The notes: a model not told the origin generated them from the letters alone. A stretch of 25,862 nt of DNA from Actinomycetota bacterium (GCA_947373075.1 CANBWF010000007.1:1-25862), one strand, 5' to 3'; shown: positions 14,387-23,124, counted from the stretch's first letter. Numbers and translations: made by a program.

Positions 14387-16060
14387 TTAGTTATTAGAAT
14401 TTTCTTCGGAGTTATCACTTTGTTCTGGAAGTCGAATCCCTGCAGAAAGATTCGCCATTAAATTGCTTAATTCTTCACGGCGTTCCTGTAATGAAGTACT
14501 GAGTTCGTTTGCTCGGTTTTCTGCCTGAGCAAAATGTGTACCGGCACGCGCGACTTGCTCGGTAATCGCAATATGCGACTGTGCCCACTGTTCGCGCAAT
14601 GCAGCAATCCGCTCAGTTAAATCATTGAGAACATCTCGGTGACTATTTACCGCAGCAAGTGCTTGCTCGCGATATTCGTTTGCCGCTTGTTGAATTGCTT
14701 TTGCTTGACGCGTCGCCGACTCCACTAAATCGGTGCTTTCTCGAACTGCAGAGTCTCGAGCAGTCTCCATCATGTGCGAAGCCGCTGATTTTGCTTCACC
14801 CAATAATTGCTCAACAGTTTGATTAGCGTCAGACAGATACGCGTTGGCGTTGCTCATCATTTCGGCTGCACTGCGCTGCGCATCATCAATTGTTTGTTGC
14901 GCACGTTCTTGCGCCTGCGACAAAATCTCTTGGCTTCGTGAGTTAGCGTCCTCACCCAATGCTCTGCTATCAGTACTTGCGCGTTCAAGCATCGACTGGC
15001 TTGAAACGGTTGCTTCGGTAACTAGGCGTTGTGCTTCAGCTTGTGCTGACTGCAATAAAGATTCTGTTTCTGACGCAATGCGATTACGTAATTCATCGGT
15101 CTCACGCTGTGTGGCATCACGCAGTTCACTGGTTTCGCGCTGTGCGGTATCACGCAGTTCGCCGGTTTCGCGATCAATTCGAGTTCGAAGTTCACTCGCG
15201 TATTGTTCGGTACGCTCACGCAACTGTGCTAATTCAATTTCGGTTCTATTTCGAAGCTCAGCAATTTCTTGTTCACCACGAGATATAAGTGCCGCAGCTT
15301 CATCTTGAGCTGATGCCTTTAATTCATTCGCCCACTGTTCGGTGCTTGCGCGCAGTTCACCAACATAAGTTTCAGTTTGACGGCGAAGTTGCGCAACTTC
15401 CGATAGCGTCGCATCACGCAATGCAACCGTCTCAACTTCGGTGCGTTGACGTAATTCTGAAGTCTCAAGTTCAATTTGATTCTTTAACTGTTCGGCATAC
15501 TCATTTGCTGCATCACGAATCTGAGTTGCTTCACCAAGAGTTGATGCAGCTTCCGATGTTGCCTCATCAATAATTGCTGCTACTTGGCTATCTGAGCCCG
15601 CAATGTGTGCATCGGCTTGTGATTGCGCGGCCGATAAAACTGCGCTGGCTTGTTCGCGGGCGGCTTCCAAAGTCGCAGTTGCCTCGCCGCGGAGTTTACG
15701 CGCATCAACATTCGCTGCTTCACGAATTCGTCTTGCTTCAACATCAGCGGTCTGCTTTAAAGCTTCACGATCATTTTCAGCATTAGTGAGTGCCTGCGAT
15801 GCTTGCTCCATAAGTTTCGCGGCACGTTCACGCGCCGCTCTGATAATTACAGCAGCATCCTCAGCAACAAATTTGTTTAGATCATCTTCATTGATATCTA
15901 CAAATGTTGGTCGAGTTACTTGGGCCTCAAGTTCGGCAATTCGAGCTTGCAGGGCGTTAACTAAGCCCTGTTGATCTGCAGAAGCCGGCTGATTTTGGGT
16001 TTCAGGTTCCGCGGAGCCACCGAATAGGCGTCCAATACCGCGTGGGTTATTTTGGCTCAT
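14387..16060 (-). CDS. Long hendecad-repeat coiled-coil protein (Scy/FilP-like)
   Basis: I chose the ATG at 16060 because AGGGAGG lies 5 bases upstream; the frame is open to 16081. The 557 residues start with a disordered N-terminus (MSQNNPRGIGRLFGG), then a short leucine-zipper-like segment (33-50), and an Ala/Glu/Arg/Gln-rich coiled coil from about 70 to 540. Between residues 192 and 346 a Leu recurs every 11 residues in 15 consecutive units with consensus ELRxxTxxETx (one unit reads ALI); the phase continues back to I181 and forward to M357, L368 and I379. No membrane segment. The composition resembles actinobacterial Scy/FilP/DivIVA-associated filaments that organise polar growth or the cell envelope; that role is inference. 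Confidence 0.85.
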   Translation of the reverse strand: MSQNNPRGIGRLFGGSAEPETQNQPASADQQGLVNALQARIAELEAQVTRPTFVDINEDDLNKFVAEDAAVIIRAARERAAKLMEQASQALTNAENDREALKQTADVEARRIREAANVDARKLRGEATATLEAAREQASAVLSAAQSQADAHIAGSDSQVAAIIDEATSEAASTLGEATQIRDAANEYAEQLKNQIELETSELRQRTEVETVALRDATLSEVAQLRRQTETYVGELRASTEQWANELKASAQDEAAALISRGEQEIAELRNRTEIELAQLRERTEQYASELRTRIDRETGELRDTAQRETSELRDATQRETDELRNRIASETESLLQSAQAEAQRLVTEATVSSQSMLERASTDSRALGEDANSRSQEILSQAQERAQQTIDDAQRSAAEMMSNANAYLSDANQTVEQLLGEAKSAASHMMETARDSAVRESTDLVESATRQAKAIQQAANEYREQALAAVNSHRDVLNDLTERIAALREQWAQSHIAITEQVARAGTHFAQAENRANELSTSLQERREELSNLMANLSAGIRLPEQSDNSEENSNN

Positions 16061-16065
16061 TGCAT

Positions 16066-16072
16066 CCTCCCT
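16066..16072 (-). promoter_or_regulatory. Shine-Dalgarno site fixing the coiled-coil protein start
   Basis: AGGGAGG lies 5 bases before the ATG at 16060, deciding against the in-frame ATG at 16081. A TATTCT on the minus strand nearby could be an internal promoter. Confidence 0.8.
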
Positions 16073-16121
16073 TACTACCAATCATTAAGAATAGGCGTAA
16101 ATGGGTGGTTGGGTAAAAGTG

Positions 16122-18089
16122 TTAGCGATTCCGAGGTCGGCCAGAACTGCGTCCGCCACCAGCATTTCGGCGTCCACCGCCACCTGGGCGACCGCGTCCA
16201 CCGCCTGTTGGGGCAGATTTCGGCAATTTCCAAGGCTTTCCGGAAGGTTCCTGAGCGCCCGTGATTTCGGCCAATGCTCGAGAATCAGCGGTAACGCGAG
16301 TGACTTCGGGTTCAACACCAATGCGATCCATCATGCCAAGAACTGTGCGCTGCTGACGCGGACCGATGATCGTGACAACACGACCTTCATCACCCGCACG
16401 AGCAGTACGACCAGAACGATGTAGGTAGTCCTTTGGATCACCCGGTGGGTCAACGTGCACAACTAGTGAGATTCCATCTACGTGGATACCACGAGCTGCA
16501 ACATCGGTTGCAACAAGTACATCGGTAACACCTTCGCGGAACTCGTTAATGGTGCGAGTTCGTAAGTTCTGTGATTTACCACCGTGCAATGCGCCTACTG
16601 GGATACCTACATAAGCTAAATCGGAAGAGATTCGGTCAGCCGCAGCTTGTGTGCGAACGAACAAAATGCTCTTTCCATTTCGCGCAGCGATATGCTGTAG
16701 AACTTCATCTTTCTCACGTGGCTCAACAATCAAAACATGATGTTCCATTGTTGTAACGCTTGCACCGGTTGCAGAAGTTTCATGCAGAACTGGATCTTTT
16801 AGGTAACGAGAAACCAGACGATCGACATCGCCGTCAAGAGTCGCACTGAAAAGTAGACGTTGGCCTTCGGTAGGAACCAAATCCAAAATATCAATCATCT
16901 GCGGCATGAAGCCCATGTCACACATTTGATCAGCCTCGTCCAAAACAACAACCTGAATTTGTGACAAATCACAGTGACCCTGATCGACAAGGTCACTCAA
17001 GCGACCTGGGGTTGATACCAAGATTGGAACTCCACGCCGCAAAGCATCAATCTGTTTTGCGTATGGCATACCGCCGGCAATAAGGCGCACATCTAAATCA
17101 ATAACACGGGCAAGCGGAGTCAAAGCATCGGTTACCTGCATTGCAAGTTCACGAGTAGGAACCAAAACAAGACCTAGTGGTTGACGTGGTTTAGCTTTGC
17201 GGCCAGCAAGCTTGGTAAGCATGGCCAAACCGAATGCCAAAGTTTTTCCAGAGCCAGTCTGAGCGCGACCTAATACATCAAGGCCTGCAATTGCATCTGG
17301 CAAAGTTGCCTGTTGAATCGAGAATGGTTCAGTAATTCCATCTTTGGCCAGCAATTTAACTAATGCTGGATGAACGCCAACTGATTCGAAAGTTTCAGTG
17401 CCACTTGGTGCTGGTTGTGCTTGGCGCTTCATCGCCTTACCGGCAGCAGGTGGGCGAGAGTTAGTGCGCGGCGGTCGGCGATCGTAACTTGAGCCGGAAT
17501 CGCGACGCGGAGCTGAACTGCGCTTTCTTGGTTCGCTGCGTGAATCTGAATCGTATGAACCTGCTGGCTTTTTGCGCGCTGGCGCTTCGCTGCGCCCACG
17601 ACTTGGGCGATCTTCATCCCGGAAATCTACCGAATCATTGAAAGTCCGTTTTGTGCGTGGTTTGCGCTCCGGTCGGCTATCTTCAGCAAATCTTGAGGTC
17701 CGAGATTTAGTCGGGGCTTCATCGCTGCGTGGGCGACGTGCTCGAGGAGCAGAATCATCGCTTCGTGCTGGGCGGCGAGTTGCTGGAGCATCGTCACTGC
17801 GTACTCTGCGACCGCCAGTTGGGGCCTCATCGCGAGAGCGGCGTGGCTTTTCAGTTGCTTCATCACGACGCGTACGTCCTGACTTTGCTGGAATTTCATC
17901 TTCACGGGTGAATCGAGCGGGTTTAGTATTGACTGTTTTCGCCTTAGCTTTTTTGCCGTTAGTGGCACTTGATTTTTTGGCTCCGCCTTTTGCGGTTGAG
18001 GCTTTTGATTTACCAGCCTTGCCAACAGCACGATCTTTTTGCAATTTGCGAGCGCGCGGGCTTTTGGGGCTGGAACTTGACGCTGACAT
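16122..18089 (-). CDS. DEAD-box RNA helicase with long disordered basic N-terminus
   Basis: ATP-dependent RNA unwinding enzyme of the RhlE/DeaD/CsdA type, likely acting in ribosome assembly or RNA turnover. Residues 1-230 are low-complexity and rich in Arg, Lys, Ser and Asp, with a recurring word of the RSDDAP/RSDEAP/RDEAPT kind between about 75 and 130. The core follows: GVHPALVKLLAKDGI (Q-motif region), AQTGSGKT (276-283), PTRELAMQ, STPGRL, DEAD (384-387), SAT (415-417), then the second RecA domain with ATDVAARGIHVDGISLV and HRSGRTARAG. A Gly/Arg-rich RGG-like tail ends the protein (about 630-655). AGGGG lies 6 bases before the ATG. Confidence 0.94.
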   Translation of the reverse strand: MSASSSSPKSPRARKLQKDRAVGKAGKSKASTAKGGAKKSSATNGKKAKAKTVNTKPARFTREDEIPAKSGRTRRDEATEKPRRSRDEAPTGGRRVRSDDAPATRRPARSDDSAPRARRPRSDEAPTKSRTSRFAEDSRPERKPRTKRTFNDSVDFRDEDRPSRGRSEAPARKKPAGSYDSDSRSEPRKRSSAPRRDSGSSYDRRPPRTNSRPPAAGKAMKRQAQPAPSGTETFESVGVHPALVKLLAKDGITEPFSIQQATLPDAIAGLDVLGRAQTGSGKTLAFGLAMLTKLAGRKAKPRQPLGLVLVPTRELAMQVTDALTPLARVIDLDVRLIAGGMPYAKQIDALRRGVPILVSTPGRLSDLVDQGHCDLSQIQVVVLDEADQMCDMGFMPQMIDILDLVPTEGQRLLFSATLDGDVDRLVSRYLKDPVLHETSATGASVTTMEHHVLIVEPREKDEVLQHIAARNGKSILFVRTQAAADRISSDLAYVGIPVGALHGGKSQNLRTRTINEFREGVTDVLVATDVAARGIHVDGISLVVHVDPPGDPKDYLHRSGRTARAGDEGRVVTIIGPRQQRTVLGMMDRIGVEPEVTRVTADSRALAEITGAQEPSGKPWKLPKSAPTGGGRGRPGGGGRRNAGGGRSSGRPRNR

Positions 18090-18149
18090 TATTGACCCCT
18101 GAACTTAGCTAGCAGATCTAGCATTACCCACGCTAAAGGACTTTTGGGC

Positions 18150-18180
18150 AATCACCTAATTGAGAATGGTGATTTTTTTT
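18150..18180 (+). terminator. Plus-strand intrinsic terminator without an obvious gene
   Basis: AATCACC (18150-18156) pairs with GGTGATT (18168-18174) around an 11-base loop and runs into eight T residues (18173-18180). It only works on the plus strand; on the minus strand the stem is preceded by A residues. No plus-strand coding gene lies upstream, so it may end a small RNA or block antisense transcription into the phosphatase gene. Confidence 0.6.
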
Positions 18181-18228
18181 GATTTCTCTCCGGTTATTTT
18201 AAGAAAATTCCTTAGTGCGTATAAGAAA

Positions 18229-18912
18229 TTAGGCGGAAGGAACTTTTGAAAATTCGTTAGCACCCAAAATGCTCTGAATTAGTGTTGAAAGTGCTTTTAC
18301 ATTTTCGTCAATCAAGTCAAGAGCTAGCTCGTGTGTTGGCCCATCTGGCTGGTGCGCATCAGCAATATCAAAATCGCCAGAGGTCAAAATTGAATTAGTT
18401 GTGGTAATTAACCCACGGTTCGCGTCAAGTTCGCTGACCAGCCAAGACCAACGCTGTGAAATGCCTTCCGGCAATGGTGGCGCGACAAAGCCAATGCCCA
18501 TTTGTGGATCTGGTGATGTGAAAAGACTTCCGTCTAAAATTCCATCATAAATTTTTTCAGCGATTTCAACAGCCTGTGGGAGTGTGAAAATCCGTGAGCG
18601 AAACTTGGGGAAAGACTGCACCAAGAAAGACATCTGTTGCTGTTCCATAGTCAGAATTAAACCTTGTGCTTCTGGCTCGACACCTTGAAACAGTGAAGAG
18701 ACGCCAGGCTGAGTAATCTCAAAGCGCTCGGAAGCTACTTTGCATCGATCATCCCCGGCCATTGCATGGGTGCCACGCGAACTTACCGCGAGTGAAAAAT
18801 CGGTGCTGGCTAACCAAGGGCCAATCTCTCGGCTAAAAATTTCGTCGGCCACCGGACTGCGACAAATATTTGCTGTGCAGACGAACATCACCGAATTGGC
18901 CAAGTTACTCAT
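18229..18912 (-). CDS. Low-molecular-weight protein-tyrosine-phosphatase-like protein
   Basis: The N-terminus shows the LMW-PTP phosphate loop CTANICRS, with Cys12 and Arg18 in CX5R, and the following hydrophobic, Glu-rich helix DEIFSREIG. The 227 residues exceed the typical 150-170. The usual C-terminal general-acid motif (DPxG) is not obvious; DAHQPDGPTHEL may replace it. The ATG shares one base with the stop of the DUF4012 gene (TAATG), implying coupling. LMW phosphatases next to envelope genes often regulate polysaccharide export by acting on tyrosine kinases, but no kinase is in the window, so the target is unknown. Arsenate reductase of this fold is a weaker alternative. Confidence 0.82.
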   Translation of the reverse strand: MSNLANSVMFVCTANICRSPVADEIFSREIGPWLASTDFSLAVSSRGTHAMAGDDRCKVASERFEITQPGVSSLFQGVEPEAQGLILTMEQQQMSFLVQSFPKFRSRIFTLPQAVEIAEKIYDGILDGSLFTSPDPQMGIGFVAPPLPEGISQRWSWLVSELDANRGLITTTNSILTSGDFDIADAHQPDGPTHELALDLIDENVKALSTLIQSILGANEFSKVPSA

Positions 18913-20684
18913 TATTTACAGCCTAACCCAGCAATCACTTTTGCCTCGACCAAATTTGGCATGGATTGTGTCCATAAAGTTGGGCGCGGTTCGTTTCCTA
19001 ATGCTGGCTCAGCAAATTTGAGAACAAGGTTTTGCGTAGCCTGAGCAGGTAATTCAATGTCAAAGCGCCAAACTTCACGATCTAAATCAGTTCCTTCAGA
19101 AGTTGGGGCCAGCAACTTGCCGGCAACTTTTGCAGACTCAAAAACTGAACCGAGAGGTGCATGAACATAAACCAACATCTTTGTTGCGCCTGGGTTGCTC
19201 GGCCGCATTGTGCCTAGATCAAATCGAGTTGTTACGTATGCAGGTAGGCCACTGGTAGGCGCCGTGTTATTTAGCGAAACCTTCATAATGGAATCTCGAT
19301 AAGGAAAATCTGTTTCGCAAACGCCTTGTTCGTAATTAATTTTTGCCTTTACATAAGCATCTAACTTGTTGCCTGCGCCGTTAATTAACACAACTGCAGT
19401 GGTTGGGTTGTTAACATCAGCAAGCGAACCACCAATAGGTGACTTGAGAATCTTCTGTTGGACAGGTTTATCTTTAGCCCAGGCATGCAGATTATTACTG
19501 TGAATCGCTGGGATAAATGCCTGCAATAAACGAGCTGGTCCAATCGCTCCCGTTTGGAATTTCGCGAATGTTTTTTCAATAATTGAGAAAACAGCGGCGT
19601 CCTTTTGTTTCGGGTTTGAATAATCCTGGTAAACGCCACGGGTTACATACTCAACGGCATTCTTTGAAGAAATCTCGCGGCCATGAATTTTTACTGGCCC
19701 AGTTACTTGCATGAAGTTTGCAAGTGCGTGTTCATTCATTGAAAGAACCCCATCCACTTGCTGACCAATATTTTGTTCTTCAAGTGCAGTCATCAAACGG
19801 GCATTTGTTGGAAAATCTGGTGAGATGTTCATGTCAGAGAACCTGGATAGGTCATAACCATAAAGTTCTGCTTGTTCTGGAGTTACGTACTCGCGCCAAT
19901 TAACTAAAGGCTGTCTCATTAAGCCAGTCTCTTTATAAAGTGGTGAAAGCTTTAAACGTCCGGCACTTGCAGTCAAAATACCCCAGCCACCTGGGAAGCC
20001 GCCAATAGATCGCGCTTCGGCGCCATTTTGAAACACCAGCATCCATTTACGGGGGCGATCAATGCCAAGCAATGCTGGCGCGATCTGGCTGAACATTTTG
20101 GCATCTTGGACAACTGGCGCCAGATTGGCAAAACCGGCACCAAGTTGGCGAACGGGGTTAGCAACAATTGCTGGTACCCCATTCAAATTCAATGCGTTAA
20201 TCTCGATTGCCCCGTGTTTGATTGGAGAACTGAGCTCATTAAGTGAACTACTTAGACTCAAGATCAACTTTAAATCGCTTAGTGAACTGTTTGGTTTGCT
20301 GTTGCGCAGAGAATCTTCAAGTCCAGTTGTTGCTGAAAAGGCACTGTTTAAGTTGGAGGTGAGCGTCCGAACCGCAGTAGGCGTCCGGCCTAAGTAAGGA
20401 ATGTGCGCCGATAGCCACCACACTGGACCAGTAGTTGACTGGTGCGCAACTGTTACATCGGAACGGATACTTTTTAGTAGTTCTGCTGCTCGATCCGCAG
20501 TTACATGTCCATTTTTTAGATTTGCTTGTTGGACTTGGCTCTTTATTCGAGAAAGATGATATTCAGCTTGAACACCTGAGTAAACCAAGTAAATGAATCC
20601 AAATACGATAAAGGCGACCGCAAGTCCAATAGTTGGTTTTTTCCAAGGAAGGCGTTTCTGAGGTACCTGTGTAAGGTCGCTCAA
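18912..20684 (-). CDS. DUF4012 membrane-anchored protein
   Basis: It starts at a TTG 5 bases after GAGGTGG (20696-20690). The 590 residues have a cytosolic basic N-terminus, one membrane helix (about 18-36), and a large extracytoplasmic part. A segment with WKWMLV-like character, FQNGAEARSIGGFPGGWG (218-235), is the DUF4012 hallmark, similar to the GGF/FGG region of LytR-type envelope proteins. DUF4012 genes in actinobacteria often accompany exopolysaccharide or cell-wall glycopolymer genes. Here the partner is the tyrosine phosphatase, with which it overlaps. Function unproven; a role in surface glycan assembly is inference. Confidence 0.8.
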   Translation of the reverse strand: MSDLTQVPQKRLPWKKPTIGLAVAFIVFGFIYLVYSGVQAEYHLSRIKSQVQQANLKNGHVTADRAAELLKSIRSDVTVAHQSTTGPVWWLSAHIPYLGRTPTAVRTLTSNLNSAFSATTGLEDSLRNSKPNSSLSDLKLILSLSSSLNELSSPIKHGAIEINALNLNGVPAIVANPVRQLGAGFANLAPVVQDAKMFSQIAPALLGIDRPRKWMLVFQNGAEARSIGGFPGGWGILTASAGRLKLSPLYKETGLMRQPLVNWREYVTPEQAELYGYDLSRFSDMNISPDFPTNARLMTALEEQNIGQQVDGVLSMNEHALANFMQVTGPVKIHGREISSKNAVEYVTRGVYQDYSNPKQKDAAVFSIIEKTFAKFQTGAIGPARLLQAFIPAIHSNNLHAWAKDKPVQQKILKSPIGGSLADVNNPTTAVVLINGAGNKLDAYVKAKINYEQGVCETDFPYRDSIMKVSLNNTAPTSGLPAYVTTRFDLGTMRPSNPGATKMLVYVHAPLGSVFESAKVAGKLLAPTSEGTDLDREVWRFDIELPAQATQNLVLKFAEPALGNEPRPTLWTQSMPNLVEAKVIAGLGCK

Positions 20685-20689
20685 TTAAT

Positions 20690-20696
20690 CCACCTC
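20690..20696 (-). promoter_or_regulatory. Shine-Dalgarno site deciding the TTG start of the DUF4012 gene
   Basis: GAGGTGG lies 5 bases before TTG at 20684; no ATG or GTG nearby gives a better placed start before the membrane helix. Confidence 0.75.
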
Positions 20697-20839
20697 GCTG
20701 TGTTTAATGAGTAGTTCTTATTAACTCAAGTCGCTTAGCTAAACGGGGGAACGCTTATCCGCATATAAATTCTATTTCATCCGTACCGAAATGTATTTTG
20801 ACTCGCTAGAACTACGCAGGTAATGGAGCAAAAAATTAA

Positions 20840-21445
20840 TTATTTACCGGTGAATTTATAGGTTGCTACTACCGCTTTGCCGATAGTCAATTTAAAAGTG
20901 TTTGTAGAGCCCTTAATAAAAGTCTTTGCTGGAATTACTACGCTAGCCGCTGTCGCTTTTTTGCCAACTTTAACCGTAATAAGTTTCTTGGCCTTCTTGC
21001 CTGCTTTAGGTAGCAAAGTTACAACTGTTCCTGGCTTTAAGAATTTTAGTTTGATGGTTGTCTTAGCCTTGATTGACCCAGCTTTAGGGACGGTAACGCC
21101 AGGAACGTACAACATTAGTGTTTTAACTTCAGGGTCAGCATTAGGTGACACTGGGCTGGTAGTAACTACCTTGTAAATTCCGGCAGTTAATCCTGTGATG
21201 TTTTGTGTGTAGGTTCCTTTTTGTGAAACAGAACTCGACTTGGAACCAACTTTGACGATCAATTTCTGATCTGGATTCGCGTGTGCAACTGAAAGTTTGG
21301 CCTTTCCAGTTTTGACTGCGACCATGTCAGGTACCAAAGATGCAGTTAATGCGGTACCTACTGGGTACGCGCCTACTGGTGTATTAAATCCTACGAGGCA
21401 AATGGACATGACGAATACCGTCAGCCGAAGCGCAGTTTTCAACAT
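20840..21445 (-). CDS. Small secreted Lys/Val/Thr-rich protein of unknown function
   Basis: The 201 residues begin with a signal peptide (MLKTALRLTVFVM, hydrophobic to about 25) with probable cleavage after PVGA. The mature chain is rich in Lys, Val and Thr, basic and predicted beta-rich by pattern. It includes an Ig-like or carboxypeptidase-regulatory-like stretch (TYTQNITGLTAGIYKV) and a lysine-dense segment KAGKKAKKLITVKVGKKA. No lipobox or LPXTG sorting signal. AAGGG lies 8 bases before the ATG. I do not recognise a family; a cell-surface or matrix protein is the plain reading. It stands alone, flanked by gaps of about 150 bases on each side. Confidence 0.75.
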   Translation of the reverse strand: MLKTALRLTVFVMSICLVGFNTPVGAYPVGTALTASLVPDMVAVKTGKAKLSVAHANPDQKLIVKVGSKSSSVSQKGTYTQNITGLTAGIYKVVTTSPVSPNADPEVKTLMLYVPGVTVPKAGSIKAKTTIKLKFLKPGTVVTLLPKAGKKAKKLITVKVGKKATAASVVIPAKTFIKGSTNTFKLTIGKAVVATYKFTGK

Positions 21446-21570
21446 CGCGGTAACCCTTCATCTATAAAAATTGCCCGCAGGAGACCTTTTCAGTGTAAAT
21501 CAAAAATTCCCAAGGACCAAATAAAATTTGCAATAAATGGCTTTTTTAAGTGTATACAGCGAAGAATTAA

Positions 21571-21593
21571 CCTAATTGAAACCTAAAATTAGG
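21571..21593 (-). terminator. Weak hairpin at the APC permease 3' end
   Basis: On the minus strand CCTAATT (including the TAA stop) pairs with AATTAGG, 7 pairs around a 9-base loop, followed by TTAATTCTT. The T content downstream is poor, so it may only protect the 3' end. Confidence 0.35.
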
Positions 21594-23118
21594 CTTTTCT
21601 CTGCAAATTGCGCCTTCCTACGGCCCAGAAGATAACTGCAATCAGGATAAACACAACTAACGGGACTGCTTCAGTGAGCATGTATTTCCACTTTTCAGAT
21701 GCTTCCCAGCCTTCAGGTCGGTAATCATCGCTGAACCAGCCGTTACCCAATCCAGGCGCCAAAAGCTGAATCGTCGCAAAAGTAACGACTGCAGTTAGCC
21801 ATACGCTCAAGAACTTTGCAAACGGTGCGCGGTAAACCCGAGTCGCGTTTGGATGTGACACTCGCAGTTTCCAAAGTGCAGGAAAAATTGCAATGTACGA
21901 AATCAATGTTGTTGAAACAGCGATGCTAAGAACTACAGAGAAATATTTTCCTACATTTCCATCACTGATTTTGTGTGCAAGCACGAAAACAATAGTTGCA
22001 ACAAGTCCCGACAGAAGATTAACGCGTACTGGAGTTCCATACTTTTCGCTGAAAACGCCGAGCGAGCGAGGAGCTGCGCCATCGTAACCAGACACAGCTA
22101 ACGCGCGATCAGATCCCATCAACCAAGCGACACCGGAAGATAGAACACAAAGTACCAAAAGTACCGCGGCTACTCCACCCATCACTGATCCCATTCCGGT
22201 CAGCGTAACTGTTCCATCGGCTGCCACATCTTGGCCGAATACCGAAAAAGTTTCCTTAATTGCATCGATGAAGCCGCCAAGATTTGTAGCTTTATCCAGT
22301 GGAAGTACGAGGACAATGCCAAAGATTGGAATTCCGTAAAGCAAGACCGCGTAGATAGCAGACCGGAAAACTGCGTAAGGTACATCGCGCTGTGAGTCTT
22401 TCATTTCATCACCAGCGCTACTTGGATTTTCGAATCCCACGAAATTGAACAGGATTAGTCCCGCAACCATAACGAAACCTGCCCAGGTCACCTTGAAGCT
22501 TCCAAGTGATGGTGCATGAAGGCCAAATTTTTGTGCGTACAAAACAATTGAAAGCGTGAATAGCCCAAGCAAAATAAACCTTGCGAACGCGCCAAGGATT
22601 GGAATCCATTTGCCCACTTTGAAAGACAAGATGGAACCAAAAGTGCCGACCCAAATGAATACGAGACCAATTATGTAGAACCAAGTACTTGACACCGGTT
22701 CATCATTACGGAAGAAGGCTTCAATGGCTTTTATTGTCACGACCGTTAATGTTCCGCCAAACCAAACCGGGTTTGTGATCCAATAAAAGAAATTGTTGAT
22801 AGACGCAGCTAAGCGACCGAATGCGAGGCGGGCCCAAAGGTACGGACCGCCTTCCTCTGGAAACGCAGTTCCCAATTCGGCGAATAGCAATGCGCTAGGA
22901 ATAAAGAAAGCAATTGCCAGAATGGCTAACCACGTAAATGACGATGGGCCAATGAATGCGATGGCGCCGATGGTATCGACACCAACCAAGGTACAGATTG
23001 TAAAAAATAAGACTTCACGTCTGCCGAAATGCTTCTGCAGATTAGCCTTTTCTGTTTCATAGTCAGAGGTGAAATCCAGAGACTCGGTACGATCAGCTGA
23101 TTCAGGTGTCATAGTCAT
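21589..23118 (-). CDS. APC-superfamily amino acid permease
   Basis: The 509-residue protein has a hydrophilic N-terminus (about 1-35) and roughly twelve membrane helices. APC-type features are the helix-1 region CTLVGVDTIGAIAFIGPSS, FPEEGGPYLWARLAFG in the helix-2/3 loop, and FNFVGFENPSSAGDEMKD in helix 6. The FPEEGGPY and GFE words resemble glutamate/GABA and basic amino-acid exchangers, but the substrate is not certain. A long insertion (KWKYM region) precedes the last helix. The gene is monocistronic, with a TAGGTT box 6 bases before its ATG suggesting leaderless transcription; a second in-frame ATG two codons on is an alternative start. Confidence 0.93.
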   Translation of the reverse strand: MTMTPESADRTESLDFTSDYETEKANLQKHFGRREVLFFTICTLVGVDTIGAIAFIGPSSFTWLAILAIAFFIPSALLFAELGTAFPEEGGPYLWARLAFGRLAASINNFFYWITNPVWFGGTLTVVTIKAIEAFFRNDEPVSSTWFYIIGLVFIWVGTFGSILSFKVGKWIPILGAFARFILLGLFTLSIVLYAQKFGLHAPSLGSFKVTWAGFVMVAGLILFNFVGFENPSSAGDEMKDSQRDVPYAVFRSAIYAVLLYGIPIFGIVLVLPLDKATNLGGFIDAIKETFSVFGQDVAADGTVTLTGMGSVMGGVAAVLLVLCVLSSGVAWLMGSDRALAVSGYDGAAPRSLGVFSEKYGTPVRVNLLSGLVATIVFVLAHKISDGNVGKYFSVVLSIAVSTTLISYIAIFPALWKLRVSHPNATRVYRAPFAKFLSVWLTAVVTFATIQLLAPGLGNGWFSDDYRPEGWEASEKWKYMLTEAVPLVVFILIAVIFWAVGRRNLQRKA

Positions 23119-23124
23119 AGAAAA

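Noticed and set aside
14844..15974. Long Ser/Arg-rich or His-rich plus-strand frames opposite the coiled-coil gene.
   Set aside because: They are shadows of the repetitive codon pattern on the minus strand, with no start signals or recognisable domains.
17572..18102. Plus-strand frame of 176 codons opposite the helicase N-terminus.
   Set aside because: Antisense shadow of the Arg/Ser/Asp-rich disordered tail; low complexity and no start signal.
20735..20765. ACGGGGGAACGC on the plus strand resembles part of the c-di-AMP (ydaO) riboswitch.
   Set aside because: The remaining conserved blocks are not seen, and there is no plus-strand gene downstream; the neighbouring genes are on the other strand.
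20800..20840. T-rich tract after the secreted-protein gene as an intrinsic terminator.
   Set aside because: The only available stems are AT-only or have very large loops.
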